A stretch of 64,000 bases of DNA. Origin: UBA7396 sp034675265. GTDB taxonomy: Bacteria > Patescibacteriota > Gracilibacteria > BD1-5 > UBA6164. A program made the position numbers and the translations under genes. Positions within the stretch are counted from its first letter, which is position 1, and each line of letters begins with the position of its first letter. Below, piece by piece: positions 52,008 to 63,800 of the stretch. Below the pieces are notes generated by a model. That model had not been told where the DNA came from. It worked only from the letters and a program-made list of their open reading frames with translations, and did no database searches. Where the stretch lies: positions 30,009-94,008 of the forward strand of contig JAUCDK010000002.1 of NCBI GenBank assembly GCA_034675265.1, given 5' to 3'.

Positions 52008-53276
52008 ATGAATTATAAAGAAACTGTTGATAATTTAAGAGAACTTGTCTATACATGAGAAAATATTCAACTTATTTGTGACTATATCATTTTATGAGCT
52101 GTTTTATCAGGAGCATCTGATATTCATTTGGAACCTTTGTCTAACTTTGTTAGATTAAGATATAGAATAGATGGTGAATTAAAAGAAATTTTAGAATACC
52201 AAAACTTTCTTCATGCAGGAATTGTAGCAAGATTTAAAATACTTTCTGAACTTAAGATTGATGAATCTCGTATTCCTCAAGATGGAAGAATTTCAAAAAC
52301 GATTGAAGAAAAACCACTTGATCTGAGAGTTTCAACTCTCCCAACAGTACATGGAGAGAAAATAGTAATGAGAATTGTAGACAAATCTAAAAAAATACCA
52401 AAACTGGAAGATTTATGAATAGAATGACAAAATTTAGATTTAATTAAGTCAGCTATTTCTCTTCCTAATGGAATTGTTATTACTTCTTGACCAACATGAT
52501 CTTGAAAGTCGACAACATTATATGCAGCTTTGAGTCTACTTAATAAAGAAAATGTAAATATAATGACATTAGAAGATCCAGTAGAAAATCAAGTAGATTG
52601 AATCAATCAAAGTCAGGTAAAACCTCAGATTTGATACACATTTGCTTATTGACTCAGAACTGCATTAAGACAAGATCCAGACATTATAATGGTTTGAGAA
52701 ATCAGAGACAAAGAAACAATAGAAATTGCTATTGAAGCTTCTTTGACATGACATCTTGTATTGTCTACAATACATACCAACTCAGCAGCTGAAACTTTAA
52801 CAAGAGTGATTCAAATGTGAATACAACCTTTTTTAATACCAGCATCATTTAATGCGGTAATAGCACAAAGGCTTATTAGAAAACTTTGTCCACATTGCAA
52901 AAAAGAAATATGAGTCAATCAAATTGATAAAGATACTTTATATAATATTCAAAACGCATTGAAATTAACAAAAAAAACAGAACTTACTTCAAGAGTTTCT
53001 CCAGAAATATTGAAGTCACCAAAATTTTATGAACCAGTTTGATGTGAACATTGTGATAATACATGATATAAATGAAGAGTATGATTATATGAAGTATTAG
53101 AAATGAGTGATGGAGTAAAAGAAATGGTATTAAATGGACAAAGTGCATTTAATATTAACAAACAAGCCATACAAGATGGAATGATATCACTAGAACAAGA
53201 TGGTATTATGAAAGCTTTAAATGGACTTACTTCATTACAAGAAGTATATAGTGTAGCAAAAACTCAAAATAATTAG
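52008..53276 (+). CDS. pilB: Type IV pilus extension ATPase PilB
   Basis: 422 aa. GspE/PilB motor that powers pilus polymerisation. Starts directly with the N2-like domain (SGASDIHLEPLSNFVRLRYR near residues 36-55); the N-terminal MshEN/c-di-GMP-binding region of long PilBs is absent. Walker A ITSGPTGSGKSTTLYA near residue 160, with three glycines as TGA; LRQDPDIIMVGEIRD (Asp box and Walker B) near 220; HLVLSTIHTNSAAETLTRV (His box) near 248; zinc-binding CPHC and CEHC near 293 and 346. Operon with the PilN/PilO-like genes and pilC. No retraction ATPase (pilT) gene in the window. Confidence 0.95.
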
Positions 53277-53322
53277 GAAAAGGAAAAATATTTCTTTCCC
53301 TTTACATTTTAACTAACTTGAT

Positions 53323-54480
53323 ATGTCAGATATATTTATTTTAGATGAAGAGAGTAAAAAAATATCTTCTGCTTGAAATAAGACAAAATCACAAAAATCG
53401 TTTCTTTCAAAAATAGATGATTATCTTATTTCTAAGCAATCACTAACAGTAAAGGATAAAGTTATATTTTTCCGTTTACTTTCTACTATGTTAAATTCTG
53501 GAATTACTCTTTCAAAATGAGTTGCTATTTTAGAAAAACAAGAAAAGAAACAAACAGTATTAAAAAATATTCTTAATAGATTTGTGAAAGAATTAAAAGA
53601 ATGAAAATGACTTTCAGAATGTCTATCATTATACCCTGCTTCTTTTTCTCCTGCAGAAGTTTGAATGATAGAATCTTGAGAAAAAACTTGAAAATTAAAC
53701 GTTTCTTTAAAAGATTTAGCAGAACAAGTTGAAAAAATAGCTTCTATAAATGGAAAATTAAAATCAGCTCTTATGTATCCTGCAATGATTGTTATTGTAG
53801 TAATTTGAGTAATTATAGTTATGATGACTATGGTAGTTCCAAAATTATTAGAAATTTTTGCATGAGCTGGAAATCTTCCATGGACAACACAATTACTTAT
53901 TGCCATTTCAGATTTTTTCGTTTACTATTGGTGGTTATTCTTAATTATTGTATTTTGAAGTATTGTTTGAGTTTTAATTTGGAAAACAACCCCATCAGGA
54001 AAATATTATTTTGATAAAATATTATTACATATTCCTATTTTTGGAATGGTTTCACAAAAAATAATTCTTTCAAAATTTTCAAGAGTATTATCATGAATGC
54101 TAAAATCAGGAGTTTCTATAGTTGAATCGCTTAGAATTACTTCTGATGCAGTTGGAAATGAAGTATACAGACAAAGAATATTATTTTTAAGAGATGATAT
54201 TAAAAAATGATTGAAAATTTATGAATCTCTTGAAGATGATCCTCTCTTTCCTGAAATGATGGTTTCTATGATTCAAATATGAGAACAAACAGCAAAAGTA
54301 GATGAAATTATATTAAAAGTAGCAGATTTTTATGATGAAGAGGTAGATAATACTATTTGAGTTATTAATAAATTATTAGAACCTATTATAATTGTTACTA
54401 TGTCAATAGTGGTATGATTCATCGCATTAGCAATAATGCAACCAATTATGAATCTTGCAGATACAGTTACAAATGGATAA
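53323..54480 (+). CDS. pilC: Type IV pilus inner-membrane platform protein PilC
   Basis: 385 aa. Two T2SSF domains (residues about 50-170 and 250-370): the first with FFRLLSTMLNSGITLSKGVAIL and MIESGEKTGKLN, the second with LSKFSRVLSGMLKSGVSIVE and MIQIGEQTAKVDE. Three or four membrane helices (near 145-170, 195-218 and 360-380). PilC transmits the rotation of PilB to pilin insertion. Last gene of the operon; a hairpin follows the stop. Confidence 0.94.
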
Positions 54481-54495
54481 GTACTTTATTGAAAC

Positions 54496-54531
54496 AAAGA
54501 GCTAAAAGTAAAAACGAAAGGCTCTTTATTT
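54496..54531 (+). terminator. Terminator after pilC
   Basis: AAAGAGC (54496-54502) and GCTCTTT (54521-54527), 18-nt loop, then ATTTTT. Confidence 0.65.
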
Positions 54532-54683
54532 TTCACTATATTTTTTAGGAAATGATAATGATTTTTATGTGAAGAAAATGTGAAAACTCATATTTAATAT
54601 TTGACTTTTTTATATAAAATCTATAATTTGAGCTAGTATTTATGAAAGTTCTTTAAAATAATCTGATTTTTAAGAAATAATTT

Positions 54684-54712
54684 TTGCAATTTTATTATAT
54701 ATATGATAAAAT
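54684..54712 (+). promoter_or_regulatory. Promoter of the S-layer-like gene
   Basis: TTGCAA (54684-54689), 17-nt spacer, TAAAAT (54707-54712). A second candidate, TTGATA (54733-54738), 15 nt, TATAAA (54754-54759), could shorten the leader by about 47 nt. Confidence 0.5.
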
Positions 54713-54718
54713 CGCTTC

Positions 54719-55013
54719 ACTTTAAAGTTTTCTTGATATTCGCATTTAATATGTATAAAGCAGGAAAAAGAGAGATAAAGAAAATATTTTCTTTATTTTT
54801 TCTTTCCTGAGTTATGCATATGCAAACTTCAGGTTAAGGCTTTAACCTTTTTAGAGTTTTCTCTAAAAAAAGAGTATATCTAATTCTCTTTAAAATATTA
54901 GGTTACTATTTTATATAGTAATAATTGGTCTGAAAGGGAAGCCTTTCAATCGTGATGTTTTTGGAAGTGATTCTAAATACATTATATTTTATTTTTATAA
55001 CTTATATTTCTAT
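54719..55013 (+). other. Long structured 5' leader of the S-layer-like gene
   Basis: About 295 nt without an ORF, packed with hairpins: a 49-nt structure at 54761-54809 (CAGGAAA ... TTTCCTG, with the 22-nt palindromic core 54775-54796), AGGTTAA/TTAACCT (54830-54848), TAGAG/CTCTA (54851-54864), AAAGAG/CTCTTT (54869-54891), TACTAT/ATAGTA (about 54904-54921), and GAAAGG/CCTTTC (54932-54947). Long structured leaders that stabilise the transcript are known for S-layer genes. No other gene here has a leader of this kind; a riboswitch is less likely since no known aptamer is recognisable. Confidence 0.55.
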
Positions 55014-58000
55014 ATGAGTAATACTCTATTTAAAAAAGTTACAGCTTCTGCTGCTGCTTTATCGATAGTATTATCAGTAGTTGCTCCAGTTGTTGGAGTA
55101 AAAGCTGCTGACGCTACTGTTGACGCTGCTAACAGATTAGCTTCTTTAGGAGTTATCGTTGATAATTCTACTGATCCTTCAAAATATAACTTAGGATCAA
55201 ATATTACAAGAAGAGAAATGTTAAAAGTGATGATGAATTTATCTTCAGTAGAAGTTACTGAAACTTGTACAGGTAAATTTTCAGATCTTCCTGCTTCTGA
55301 TTGGGGATGTAAATATGCTGAAGCTGCTTTAAACGCTGGTTTTATTGCTGCTAATGCTAAATTCAGACCTAACGATTTCGTTACTGAAGCTGAAGCTTTA
55401 AAAATGGTTATGCAAGCTAGAGGTGTAGCTGCTGCTCAAGGTGTTGAACCATGGGGAGAATCTTACAGACAAGCTGCTGTTACTGCTGGTATTTTATCAG
55501 CTGAAACAACTGTTTCTTCTACTTCTGCTGCTAAAAGATCAATGGTATTTGTTTCTGCAGATTCTGCTGTTGAAGTAACTACTGGAACTTCTTCTGAAGA
55601 AGATGATACAGAAATCGATCTTGGAGATTTATTCGGAGATCTATTTGGTGAAGATGGTCAAGATTTAGAAACTAATTCAGGTTCTACTTCTGAAACTAAT
55701 TCAGGTTCTACTAGTACTGACAATGGTTCTACTGTTGTAGTTACTGGTGGTAATGTTGAAGTTTCTTTAAATCCTTCTTCTGCAACTTCTGGAACTCAAA
55801 TTCCAAACAAAGGTACTGTTAGATTCGCTAAAGTAGATCTTACTGCTGGTGATAAAGACGTATCAATCAATACTATTGAATTAAGTTCAGTTGGTTTAGC
55901 TTCTGTTCCTACTTCAACTAGAGTATGGTTTGAAAAAGATGGTAGAAGATTATCTGGAAGAGCTGCGTTTTCTTCTGATAGAACTGCTGTAGTTTCTTTC
56001 GCTCCTGCTTACGTTGTTAAAGCTGGTTCTACTGAAGCTTTAGATTTATATGTTGAATTAGATACTGTTGCTGGAAATGATTTCCAATTTTCTGGAAAAA
56101 TTACTTCTAGTTCAGCTGCTAGTAATAACGGATCATTTACAACTGCTGCATTAAGAACTGCTTCTTATACAGTTGCTCCTGTAGATTTTTCTGTTCAATG
56201 AGCTCCTTCTACATATAACCAATCTGAAGATTACGTAGAATTAGGAAGATTTAGAGTTCAAAATAATGATACTTCTTCTGAAACTAGAGACGTAAACTTC
56301 CAAAGTATTACTTTAAGACAAAATGGTAACGGAGATCTTACTGATCTTTCTGAATTATATGTTGAAAGAAATGGTGTAAAAGTTTCTAAAGAAGCTTCTA
56401 TTTCTAGTAAAGATGTAACATTTGTTTTAAATGATACTGTTAAAGATGGTGCTTCTGGTATTTATTATATCAAAGCTAAAGTATTAAACGTTCAAAATAA
56501 TAACGGAGATACTTACCAATTCTCTTTAAGAAATGATCAAGATTTAAGTGCTGTTGAAGTTCTTAATGGATATAGATCAACTGTAACTAGAACAAGTAGT
56601 GATTTACACGCTTATTCTATTAATGGTTCAGATTTAAAATTCGAAAGAGATACTTCTGTAGAACTTTCTAAAAACTATGCAAAAGGAACTAATGATGTAA
56701 TTTTACTACAAGGTACTATTACTACTAAAACTCCTATTACATTAGAAGATCTTACATTACCATTCAATTCTAACGTTGCTGTAAATCAATTATTTGATAC
56801 AGTTTACTTACAAATTGGTGCTTCTACTATGACTTGGTCAGCTTCTAGCGCAACTGGAACTACTGGTAATGCAGTATTCTTAGGTCTTGCTACAGTAAGC
56901 AACTCAGCTCAAGTTAAAATTTATGGTAAATTAAGAGACAATGCTCCTGCAGCTAACTTCAGATTTGAAGACTTAAGATTAACTTCTTTCGCTACTGCTG
57001 AATACGTTTCTAATCAAAATAAAGTTTCTTCTGCTGTTGGTACTATCTCTGCAGTTCAAGTATTTGTTGATTCTACTGGATTAAGCATTACTAGAGTTGA
57101 CGGACTTGGTAATACAAATATTGCGGTTGGTTCAAAATCTGTATTAGTAAATGGACTTAACTTAGCTGTTACTCAAGGTAATGACGTAAGTATTTCTAAT
57201 GCTGAATACTCATTAGCTGGATCATCTGGTTCATATAATAATAACGCATTTGCTACATTATACGTTGATGGAACTCCTGTTTCTACAAAAACTATTAATG
57301 GAACTACTGTTAAATTTGATAACTTATCTAAAGTAGTTGGTAAAACTGCTGTTAAATTAGAATTAAGAGTTGATTTCTCTGATGCTTACGCTTCAGGAAA
57401 ATTCGTAGCTAAATTATCTAATTTAGATATTGTTGATACTTTAACTTCACAAACAATTTCTTCTATCTCTGTTCCTAATTCAGCTGAATTTACAGTAGCT
57501 GATGCTAAAGGTATTCTATCTGTTTCAGATAACAATCCAAAAGCTTCACTATTCTTAGCTGGTGATAAAGATCAAAGAGTGTTAGCTTTCAGAATTAAAG
57601 CTGAAAATGACTCAATTAAATTAAGAGATTTAGTTTTCTCAGGAGCTAATTTAGGTAACTTATCTAACTTTAGAATTTTAACTCCTACAAATAAATACTT
57701 AGCTGCTACATTAAGTACTGCTTCAAGTGTTGAATTTACAAACTTAAATCCAGAAGATTCTATTGCTCAAGATAGAACTGAAACTTTCTACTTAGTTGCT
57801 GATGTTAATACTAACGTTAATGAAACATTTAATGTAACATTAAATAAAGCTTCTGTAAATGTAAGAGGTTCTAACGGAACAATTAAAGCTATTGATGCTT
57901 CATCAGTAAATGTTGCTTCTAACCAACATTTAGTTGCTGAAAACAAAGCAGTTATTGCTAAATCTTCTAACTCTTCTAAAAACTTAACTACTTCTGCATT

Positions 58001-58379
58001 AAGATTTACTGTTACTGCTTCTGGTAAAGATTCAGTAGTATTATCTGGTGCTACATTCTCTAACCTATTCTCAGGTTATACTACAGGTAGTGGTAAAATA
58101 GTTGTTTATAAAGACTCAATTTCATCTAATAATAAATTAGGAGAAACTGCAGTTGGAACAACTACAGGAGATGTTACATTTACTGCTCAAAATACAGTAG
58201 ATGCTGGTTCAACTAATGCATATATCGTAGTTCTTGAAGGAGTTGTTGCTCAATCAGGTGCTAATACATTAGATTGGCAAGTTTCACTTTCTAACTTAAA
58301 TATCGTTTCTGGAAATGCTACAATTTCAGCTAACCAATATAACAATATGGGTGAATTTCCTTTAACTGAAACTAGATAA
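55014..58379 (+). CDS. SLH-domain S-layer-like surface protein
   Basis: 1121 aa. Signal peptide (MSNTLFKKVTASAAALSIV, cleavage near VKAAD, residue 31). Residues about 35-160 form SLH-like repeats (AANRLASLGVIVD, ITRREMLKVMMN, KYAEAALNAGFI, FVTEAEALKMVMQARG), which in the family bind wall polymers. A Ser/Thr/Glu/Gly linker (about 195-245, with the repeat ETNSGSTS) leads to a long beta-rich region of Ser, Thr, Asn and Val, likely Ig-like domains. The gene contains a single TGA, at codon 396 (56199-56201); with standard decoding it would break into two pieces. All other glycines are GGT or GGA, unlike neighbouring genes. Very likely the major cell-surface protein. Confidence 0.85.
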
Positions 58380-58423
58380 TCTTAGTTTGAAAGTTATATA
58401 AAAATTATTCATTTAATTTTAAA

Positions 58424-58454
58424 AGACTTATACGAAAGTATAAGTCTTTTTTTT
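58424..58454 (+). terminator. Strong intrinsic terminator after the S-layer-like gene
   Basis: 10-bp stem AGACTTATAC / GTATAAGTCT closed by a GAAA tetraloop and followed by eight T. Confidence 0.92.
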
Positions 58455-58481
58455 GCCTTTTTTTATATTTTATGATATAAT
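58453..58481 (+). promoter_or_regulatory. Promoter of the 163-aa gene
   Basis: TTGCCT (58453-58458), 17-nt spacer, TGATATAAT (TATAAT at 58476-58481); the -35 overlaps the preceding T run. Confidence 0.65.
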
Positions 58482-58511
58482 TGAGGAGATTTATATATTA
58501 AAAAAGTAATT

Positions 58512-59003
58512 ATGGATTTTTCAAAATTTAAAGAACAAGCTTTACAATTAAAGCAAAAAGCAATTGATGTAAAAAATAAAGCAGTTGATTTTTCAGCTGA
58601 AAAAATAAGTCAATCATGACTAGTTCTTAAAAATCAATCTGATTTAGAAGCGCTTATTTGAAAATCAGAAAATAAAACGATCACTACAAAAGATGGAGAT
58701 GAGAAAATTTTTGTAAAAAGAAGTATTTTACTTGCTTGAGATGAGAATAAAGATTTTTTTAAGGAGTTTGTTATTTCTATACCTGTATTATTAACAAAAT
58801 CTTTCTCACAAAGTTTAGCTATTAAAGTTCTTGATATTCACAATCAAAATATTGATATAAGTGAGTATGAAATTCAAGAATTGCCAGCTTTAATTGTATT
58901 TGAAAACAAAAAAGTTTATAAAATAATTATTTGAGAAGACAATATAAAAAAAGTTGTAAAAAGCTTAACTTTAGATATAAATAGAACTATAGAAGAGATT
59001 TAA
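58512..59003 (+). CDS. Thioredoxin-like-fold protein without CxxC, unknown function
   Basis: 163 aa. The N-terminal 35 residues are an amphipathic Lys/Ala helix (KEQALQLKQKAIDVKNKAVD). The remainder resembles a thioredoxin fold near its end: YEIQELPALIVFENKKVYK has the cis-Pro strand pattern of thioredoxins, but no active-site cysteines exist. No signal peptide. Function unknown; assignment to the fold is tentative. Confidence 0.55.
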
Positions 59004-59044
59004 TAAAATCTTTATAATAGCTGTAATCTTTAAACGCAAATCTT

Positions 59045-59269
59045 ATGGAAACTTTAGATATTCTCTATATAACTCTTACTTTTTTTACTATTGTTATAGG
59101 AACATTGTTTTCTATTGTATTGTATAAATTGATAAAAGTATTAAATGTATTAATGGAAATAATTGAAATCTATAATAAAGCAAAACAAGTAATAGCACTC
59201 TATGCTCAAATTCCTGATATTATTTTTGATTATTTAAAATGAATGTTATTTTCAAAAAAAGACAAATAA
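59045..59269 (+). CDS. Small single-span membrane protein
   Basis: 74 aa. One hydrophobic helix (residues about 6-31) followed by an amphipathic segment (MEIIEIYNKAKQVIALYAQ) and a basic end (FSKKDK). Lies 41 nt after the previous gene, probably co-transcribed. Family not recognised. Confidence 0.6.
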
Positions 59270-59297
59270 AAAACCTTGGGAATCCAAGGTTTTTTAT
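59268..59297. terminator. Bidirectional terminator
   Basis: AAAAAACCTTGG, loop GAAT, CCAAGGTTTTTT; ends the small membrane protein gene on the plus strand and the fusion lipoprotein gene on the minus strand. Confidence 0.9.
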
Positions 59298-59303
59298 TTG
59301 TTA

Positions 59304-60776
59304 TTAATTTTTAAATTCAACTAATTCAACTTCAAATTTTAAATCTTTTCCAGCTAAAGGATGATTTAAGTCAATTTTTACTGTATCAGCATTTACTTCG
59401 GTAATTTCAAATTCTCCATACATTGTAGGAAGTTTTACTCATACTTCTAATTTAAAACCATTATCTTCAAAATCTTTTAAATCTGCTTTTGGAACTTCTT
59501 GAATATTTTTATCATCTCTTGAACCATAAGCATCAGCTGATTTTAAGTTAAGAGTTCTTTTTTCTCCGACTTTCATTCCAAGTACTCCTGCATCAAATCC
59601 AGGAATCATTTTTCCAGCACCAACTTCAAATTCTAAAGGAGTTCCTCTCGTATAAGAATTATCATATTCTTTTCCGTCATCAACAGTAGTTAAAATATAA
59701 TTTACTGCGATTTCATCTCAAGCTTTTGCTTCTCTATTTTTATTTGCTTCTGCTTTTGCTTGTTTTTCTGCATCTAATTTTTTTTGTGCTTCTTCAAGAC
59801 TAAAATCATATGGTTTTAAACTACCAGATTGAAATTGAACAACTTCTACTTTAATCATTTTTACTTCTTTTTCTGGTTTATCATCTTTATCTGTTTTTGT
59901 ACTTGCTATTTTATCTACATTATCAAGTCCATTTACTACTTGTCCAAATACTGAGTGTTTATTATCAAGGAAATTATTATCTTTTTGGTTGATAAAGAAT
60001 TGACTTCCGTTTGTATTTGCTCAAGAGTTTGCCATTGAAAGAGAACCTCTAATATTTTTTAATTTTGGACTAAATTCATCTTCAAATGCTTCACCATAAA
60101 TACTTTCTCATCACATTCCAGTTCCTTCAGGGTCTCCTCATTGAATCATAAAATCTTTAATTACTCTATGAAAAGTAAGATTATCATAATATCCATTTTT
60201 TGAAAGTGCTAAAAAGTTATTTACTGTTTTAGGAGCATCATTTGGAAATAATTTAATTTCAATTTTTCCATTTGTTGTTGTCATAATTACTCAAACATCT
60301 CATTCTTGAAATCATTCTAATTGGTATTTGTTATCCATAGTTTCTGTATTAGTATTAGGTATTAAAAGTTGTGCTTGAAGTTCTTCGTGAGAAATTTTTC
60401 CTCCACAAACTTTGTTGATTATGTTTTTATTTTCATCAAAAATTACAAAGCTTGGCACATAATCACATTTTTCTCAAGTAATTTGTTGGTAACTGATAGG
60501 ATTTGAAGTATCTTGAGGGATAATGTAATCTCCGATAAATTTTTTACCATCAGTATTAATAAGTTGCATATTTACTTGATCTTTATATTCTCTATAAAAT
60601 TTATCAAGTACTGGAACTTCTGCTTGACAGTGAGGACAAAATGTTCCTACAAAACCAATAAAAGTTCTTTTTCCTGTAATATTATTTAAATCTATATTTG
60701 GATCTGTTTGAGTAGCTGCTTTTCCACAACTCACAAGTAGGAAACCAAGTGCTAATAGCATCAATATTTTCTTCAT
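59304..60776 (-). CDS. Lipoprotein fusing thioredoxin, cyclophilin and FKBP domains
   Basis: 490 aa in one uninterrupted code-25 frame. Lipoprotein signal MKKILMLLALGFLLVSC, lipobox LVSC with Cys17. Residues about 35-145 are a TlpA/thioredoxin-like domain with active-site CPHC (Cys47, Cys50) and the later segment YVPSFVIFDENK (cis-Pro). Residues about 160-300 are a cyclophilin: GKIEIKLFPNDAPKTVNNF, FHRVIKDFMIQGGDPEGTG near 200, NGSQFFIN, HSVFGQVVNG. After a Lys/Ala-rich helix, residues about 350-490 are FKBP-type, with GTPLEFEVGAGKMIPGFDAG and a SlyD-like flap (DLNHPLAGKDLKFEV). Expected to act outside the membrane on disulfides and prolines of exported proteins such as the S-layer-like protein. 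In standard code it appears as several unrelated pieces. Confidence 0.88.
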
Positions 60777-60840
60777 ATGTTTTAATTTTAAAAAATAACA
60801 GTGTATATTGTATAGTTTTTTTTCCTTTTTTCAATTGATT

Positions 60841-63800
60841 TTACTTGTGTTCACTTGACTTTTTTATTTTAACAACTTTTCTTTTTGGGATTTGTTTATT
60901 TTCAATCATTATTTTATATAAATATTGCAAAAATTCTTCATCGTCTCTAAATTTATTACAAGGACATTTTAAACTTGTTAATCAGTTTACTATAAATTTT
61001 ACTTCTCTATCCATATCAAGAAAATTTTTAAGCTCCTCAATACTTATATTTTCTTGAAAAGAGATTTCATAACTTACTCCAGTTCTTCTAATAGATTTTA
61101 TTTTATAATCTGATGAGATAATTTTTACTTCTAATAATTGAAATAGATTTTTGTTTTCTTTTGATAATTCTCAAGAAAACTCTTTAAAATCTTGTATAAG
61201 ATGTTCTAATTCTTCTCCTGATGAAATAGATTCAATTTCTCTATAAAAATTTAGCTTATCTAAATCAGAATCAAAAAAATCATCTTGAAGATATGCAGGA
61301 ATATTTAAATCAATACTGGTTTCAATTTTTTTGTTTTCTTCTTTACTTTCTTCAGAAGGAGATATTTGAGCTTTCAAATCTTCAATTTTATCTTCTAATA
61401 ATTTCAGATAGACACTTATACCAACTTCACTAGAAAGTCCAGATTGATTGAGTCATAAAATATCTCATCATCCTCTAATTTCTAAGTCTCTCATTGCTAA
61501 TTCAAATCATGCTCAAAGATGAGAATATTCTACCATAGTTGTTAGTCTTTTTGCAGCATCTTCAGAGATTTTTTCTTTTTTGAATAAAAGATAACAATAT
61601 CAGCTTTGATCTCATCTTCCAACTCTTCCTCTGAGTTGATGAATTTGGCTGATTCAAAACTTGTAAGCTTCATTTATGATAATGGTGTTTACATTTGGAA
61701 AATCAATTCCATTTTCTATTACTGTTGATGAAAGTAAAATATCATATTCTTTTCTTTTAAATGCAAGAATTCTATCTTCAAGTTCATGTCCTGGAAGTTG
61801 TCCATGAGTTACTACCACTTTTTTATTTTTAAATAATTCAGAGAGATATTTTGCCATATTATCAATAGTTTCTACTCTGTTATGAATGAAAAAAAGTTGT
61901 CCTCATCTTTCGAATTCTTTTTTTCCTGCTTGTAAAATGATATTATCGTCAAACTTTGAAACAAAAGTTTCGACTCATTTTCTCATTGATGGTGCTTTTG
62001 AGAGAATAGAAACACTTCTAATTCAACTTAATGCCATATTTAAACTTCTTGGAATTGGGGTTGCTGACATAGAAAGTATGTCGATGTTTCCTTTCATTTC
62101 TTTGATTTTTTCTTTGTCTTTTACTCAAAATTTGTGTTCTTCATCAATAACAAGAAGTCATAAATCTTTATATTCTATATTTTCTGATAAGAGTCTATGA
62201 GTTCCAATAATTAAATCTATTTTTCATTCTTTAAGCTTTTTCAAAATAACTTTTGCTTGTGAGTTAGTTTGAAAACGAGTTAAAAGTTCAATATTGAGAG
62301 GAAATTTTGAAAATCTTTCACAAGCTTTATTGTAGTGTTCATAAGCTAAAACAACCAAAGGAGAAATAATAATAGATTGTTTCCCATTTAAAAAAGCATT
62401 GTATACTGCATTAAATGCAACTTCTGTTTTTCAAAAACCAACATCTCAGACAAGAATTCTTTCCATTGGATTTTCCTGTGCCATATCTTCTATAATTTCT
62501 TCAACTGCATTCAATTGATCTGGTGTATAATCATAATCAAAACTTCTTGCAAATTGAGTCATTTCTTCAAAGTCATATCGAAATGAAAATCATTTTGAAA
62601 GTTTTCTTTTTGCGTATATTTCTAAAAGTTCTTCAGCTACTTTTTGGACATCTTCTCAAACCTTTTCTAATTTCTTTGACCATTCCTTTGTAGACAAACC
62701 TGTTAATGTAGGATTTTCACTTCCAATATATTTACTAATTCTTGTCGTTTCTGTAATTGGAACAAAAAGTTTGTCATTATTTTTATAATGAATTTCTAAA
62801 TATTCTTTTTTTGATTTTCCAAGTTCTTTTTGGACAATCCCGTCAAATACTCAAATACCATGATCAATATGGACAACATAATCTCAAGGTTTGATTTGTA
62901 AGAGCAAATCAAGGTTTTGACTGAGTGATTTTTTTACTCTTTTTTTGACAAATATTTTAGACAAATTATCATCACAAATAACAATTTCTGTCGGTGATTG
63001 AAAAGATTTTAAGATATTTAATTGAGTTTTATGGAGACTAATATTTTGAATATTATTATACTCTAAAAAAGTTTCAAGTGTAGAATCATTTTTTGTATAA
63101 ATGCTTATTTTTTTATCATTTTGCAGAATTTTTATAAGATTTTCAAGAGAATCTATAAAAATATCAGTAATATCAAGGTTTTTTTGATCAAGAGAAGAGT
63201 TTTTTAAAAGATCCAGAGAGAAAATATTTTCTAGTTCTAATAATTCTCAAGCTCCTTCTAAAATATCAATATTGTCTAAAATGATTTTTTTGTCTTGAAT
63301 ATATGAAATAATTTCTTTAGAAAAATTATTTTCCAAAGCATAAAAATTGATTTCTTGTTGTTTTCAAAAAGTTATCTTTTCAATATCTTTTGATTGAACT
63401 CAATTTTCAATAAAAATATTTTCAATACTATCTCACCAAAAATTTACAAAAATAATTTCTTTTTTATTTTTTAATTTTACTTGTAATGTGTCTCCATTTT
63501 TTTTATAATTTCATCATTCTAAAAAATCACTGTGAGTGTATCAAAAATCATTTAATTTTTTTAAAAGTTCTTGTAAATCACAAGGAGTATCTTTTTGTAA
63601 ATGAAGAGAAAATTTATTTTCTAATTCCCAATTATTTGGAAGTTTAGCAAAAAATAAATCATAATTCACTATAAAAGTTCCAGAACTATTTTTAGCAAAA
63701 TCAATAAACTGAGATACACAAGTTATCTCTGTAAGTGGAAGTTCTAAATATTCAAATATTTTTAAATATTTTTTTATGTTTTCTTCTTTCGTGATGATAA

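Noticed and set aside
53421..53906. 161-codon minus-strand ORF in pilC
   Set aside because: Antisense to pilC, which is unambiguous; length arises because TGA-rich sense code gives TCA on the other strand.
54761..54809. Terminator in the S-layer leader
   Set aside because: The hairpin is long but has no T run after it and lies downstream of the promoter; better explained as leader structure.
56199..56201. TGA as a real stop splitting the S-layer-like gene into two proteins
   Set aside because: The same frame continues for 725 codons with the same composition and no start signal; all other TGAs in the window are sense codons. Possible partial termination is kept as a finding.
58483..58488. 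GAGGAG before the 163-aa gene as a Shine-Dalgarno site
   Set aside because: It lies 23 nt upstream of the ATG, too far to position a ribosome, and just after the -10 box.
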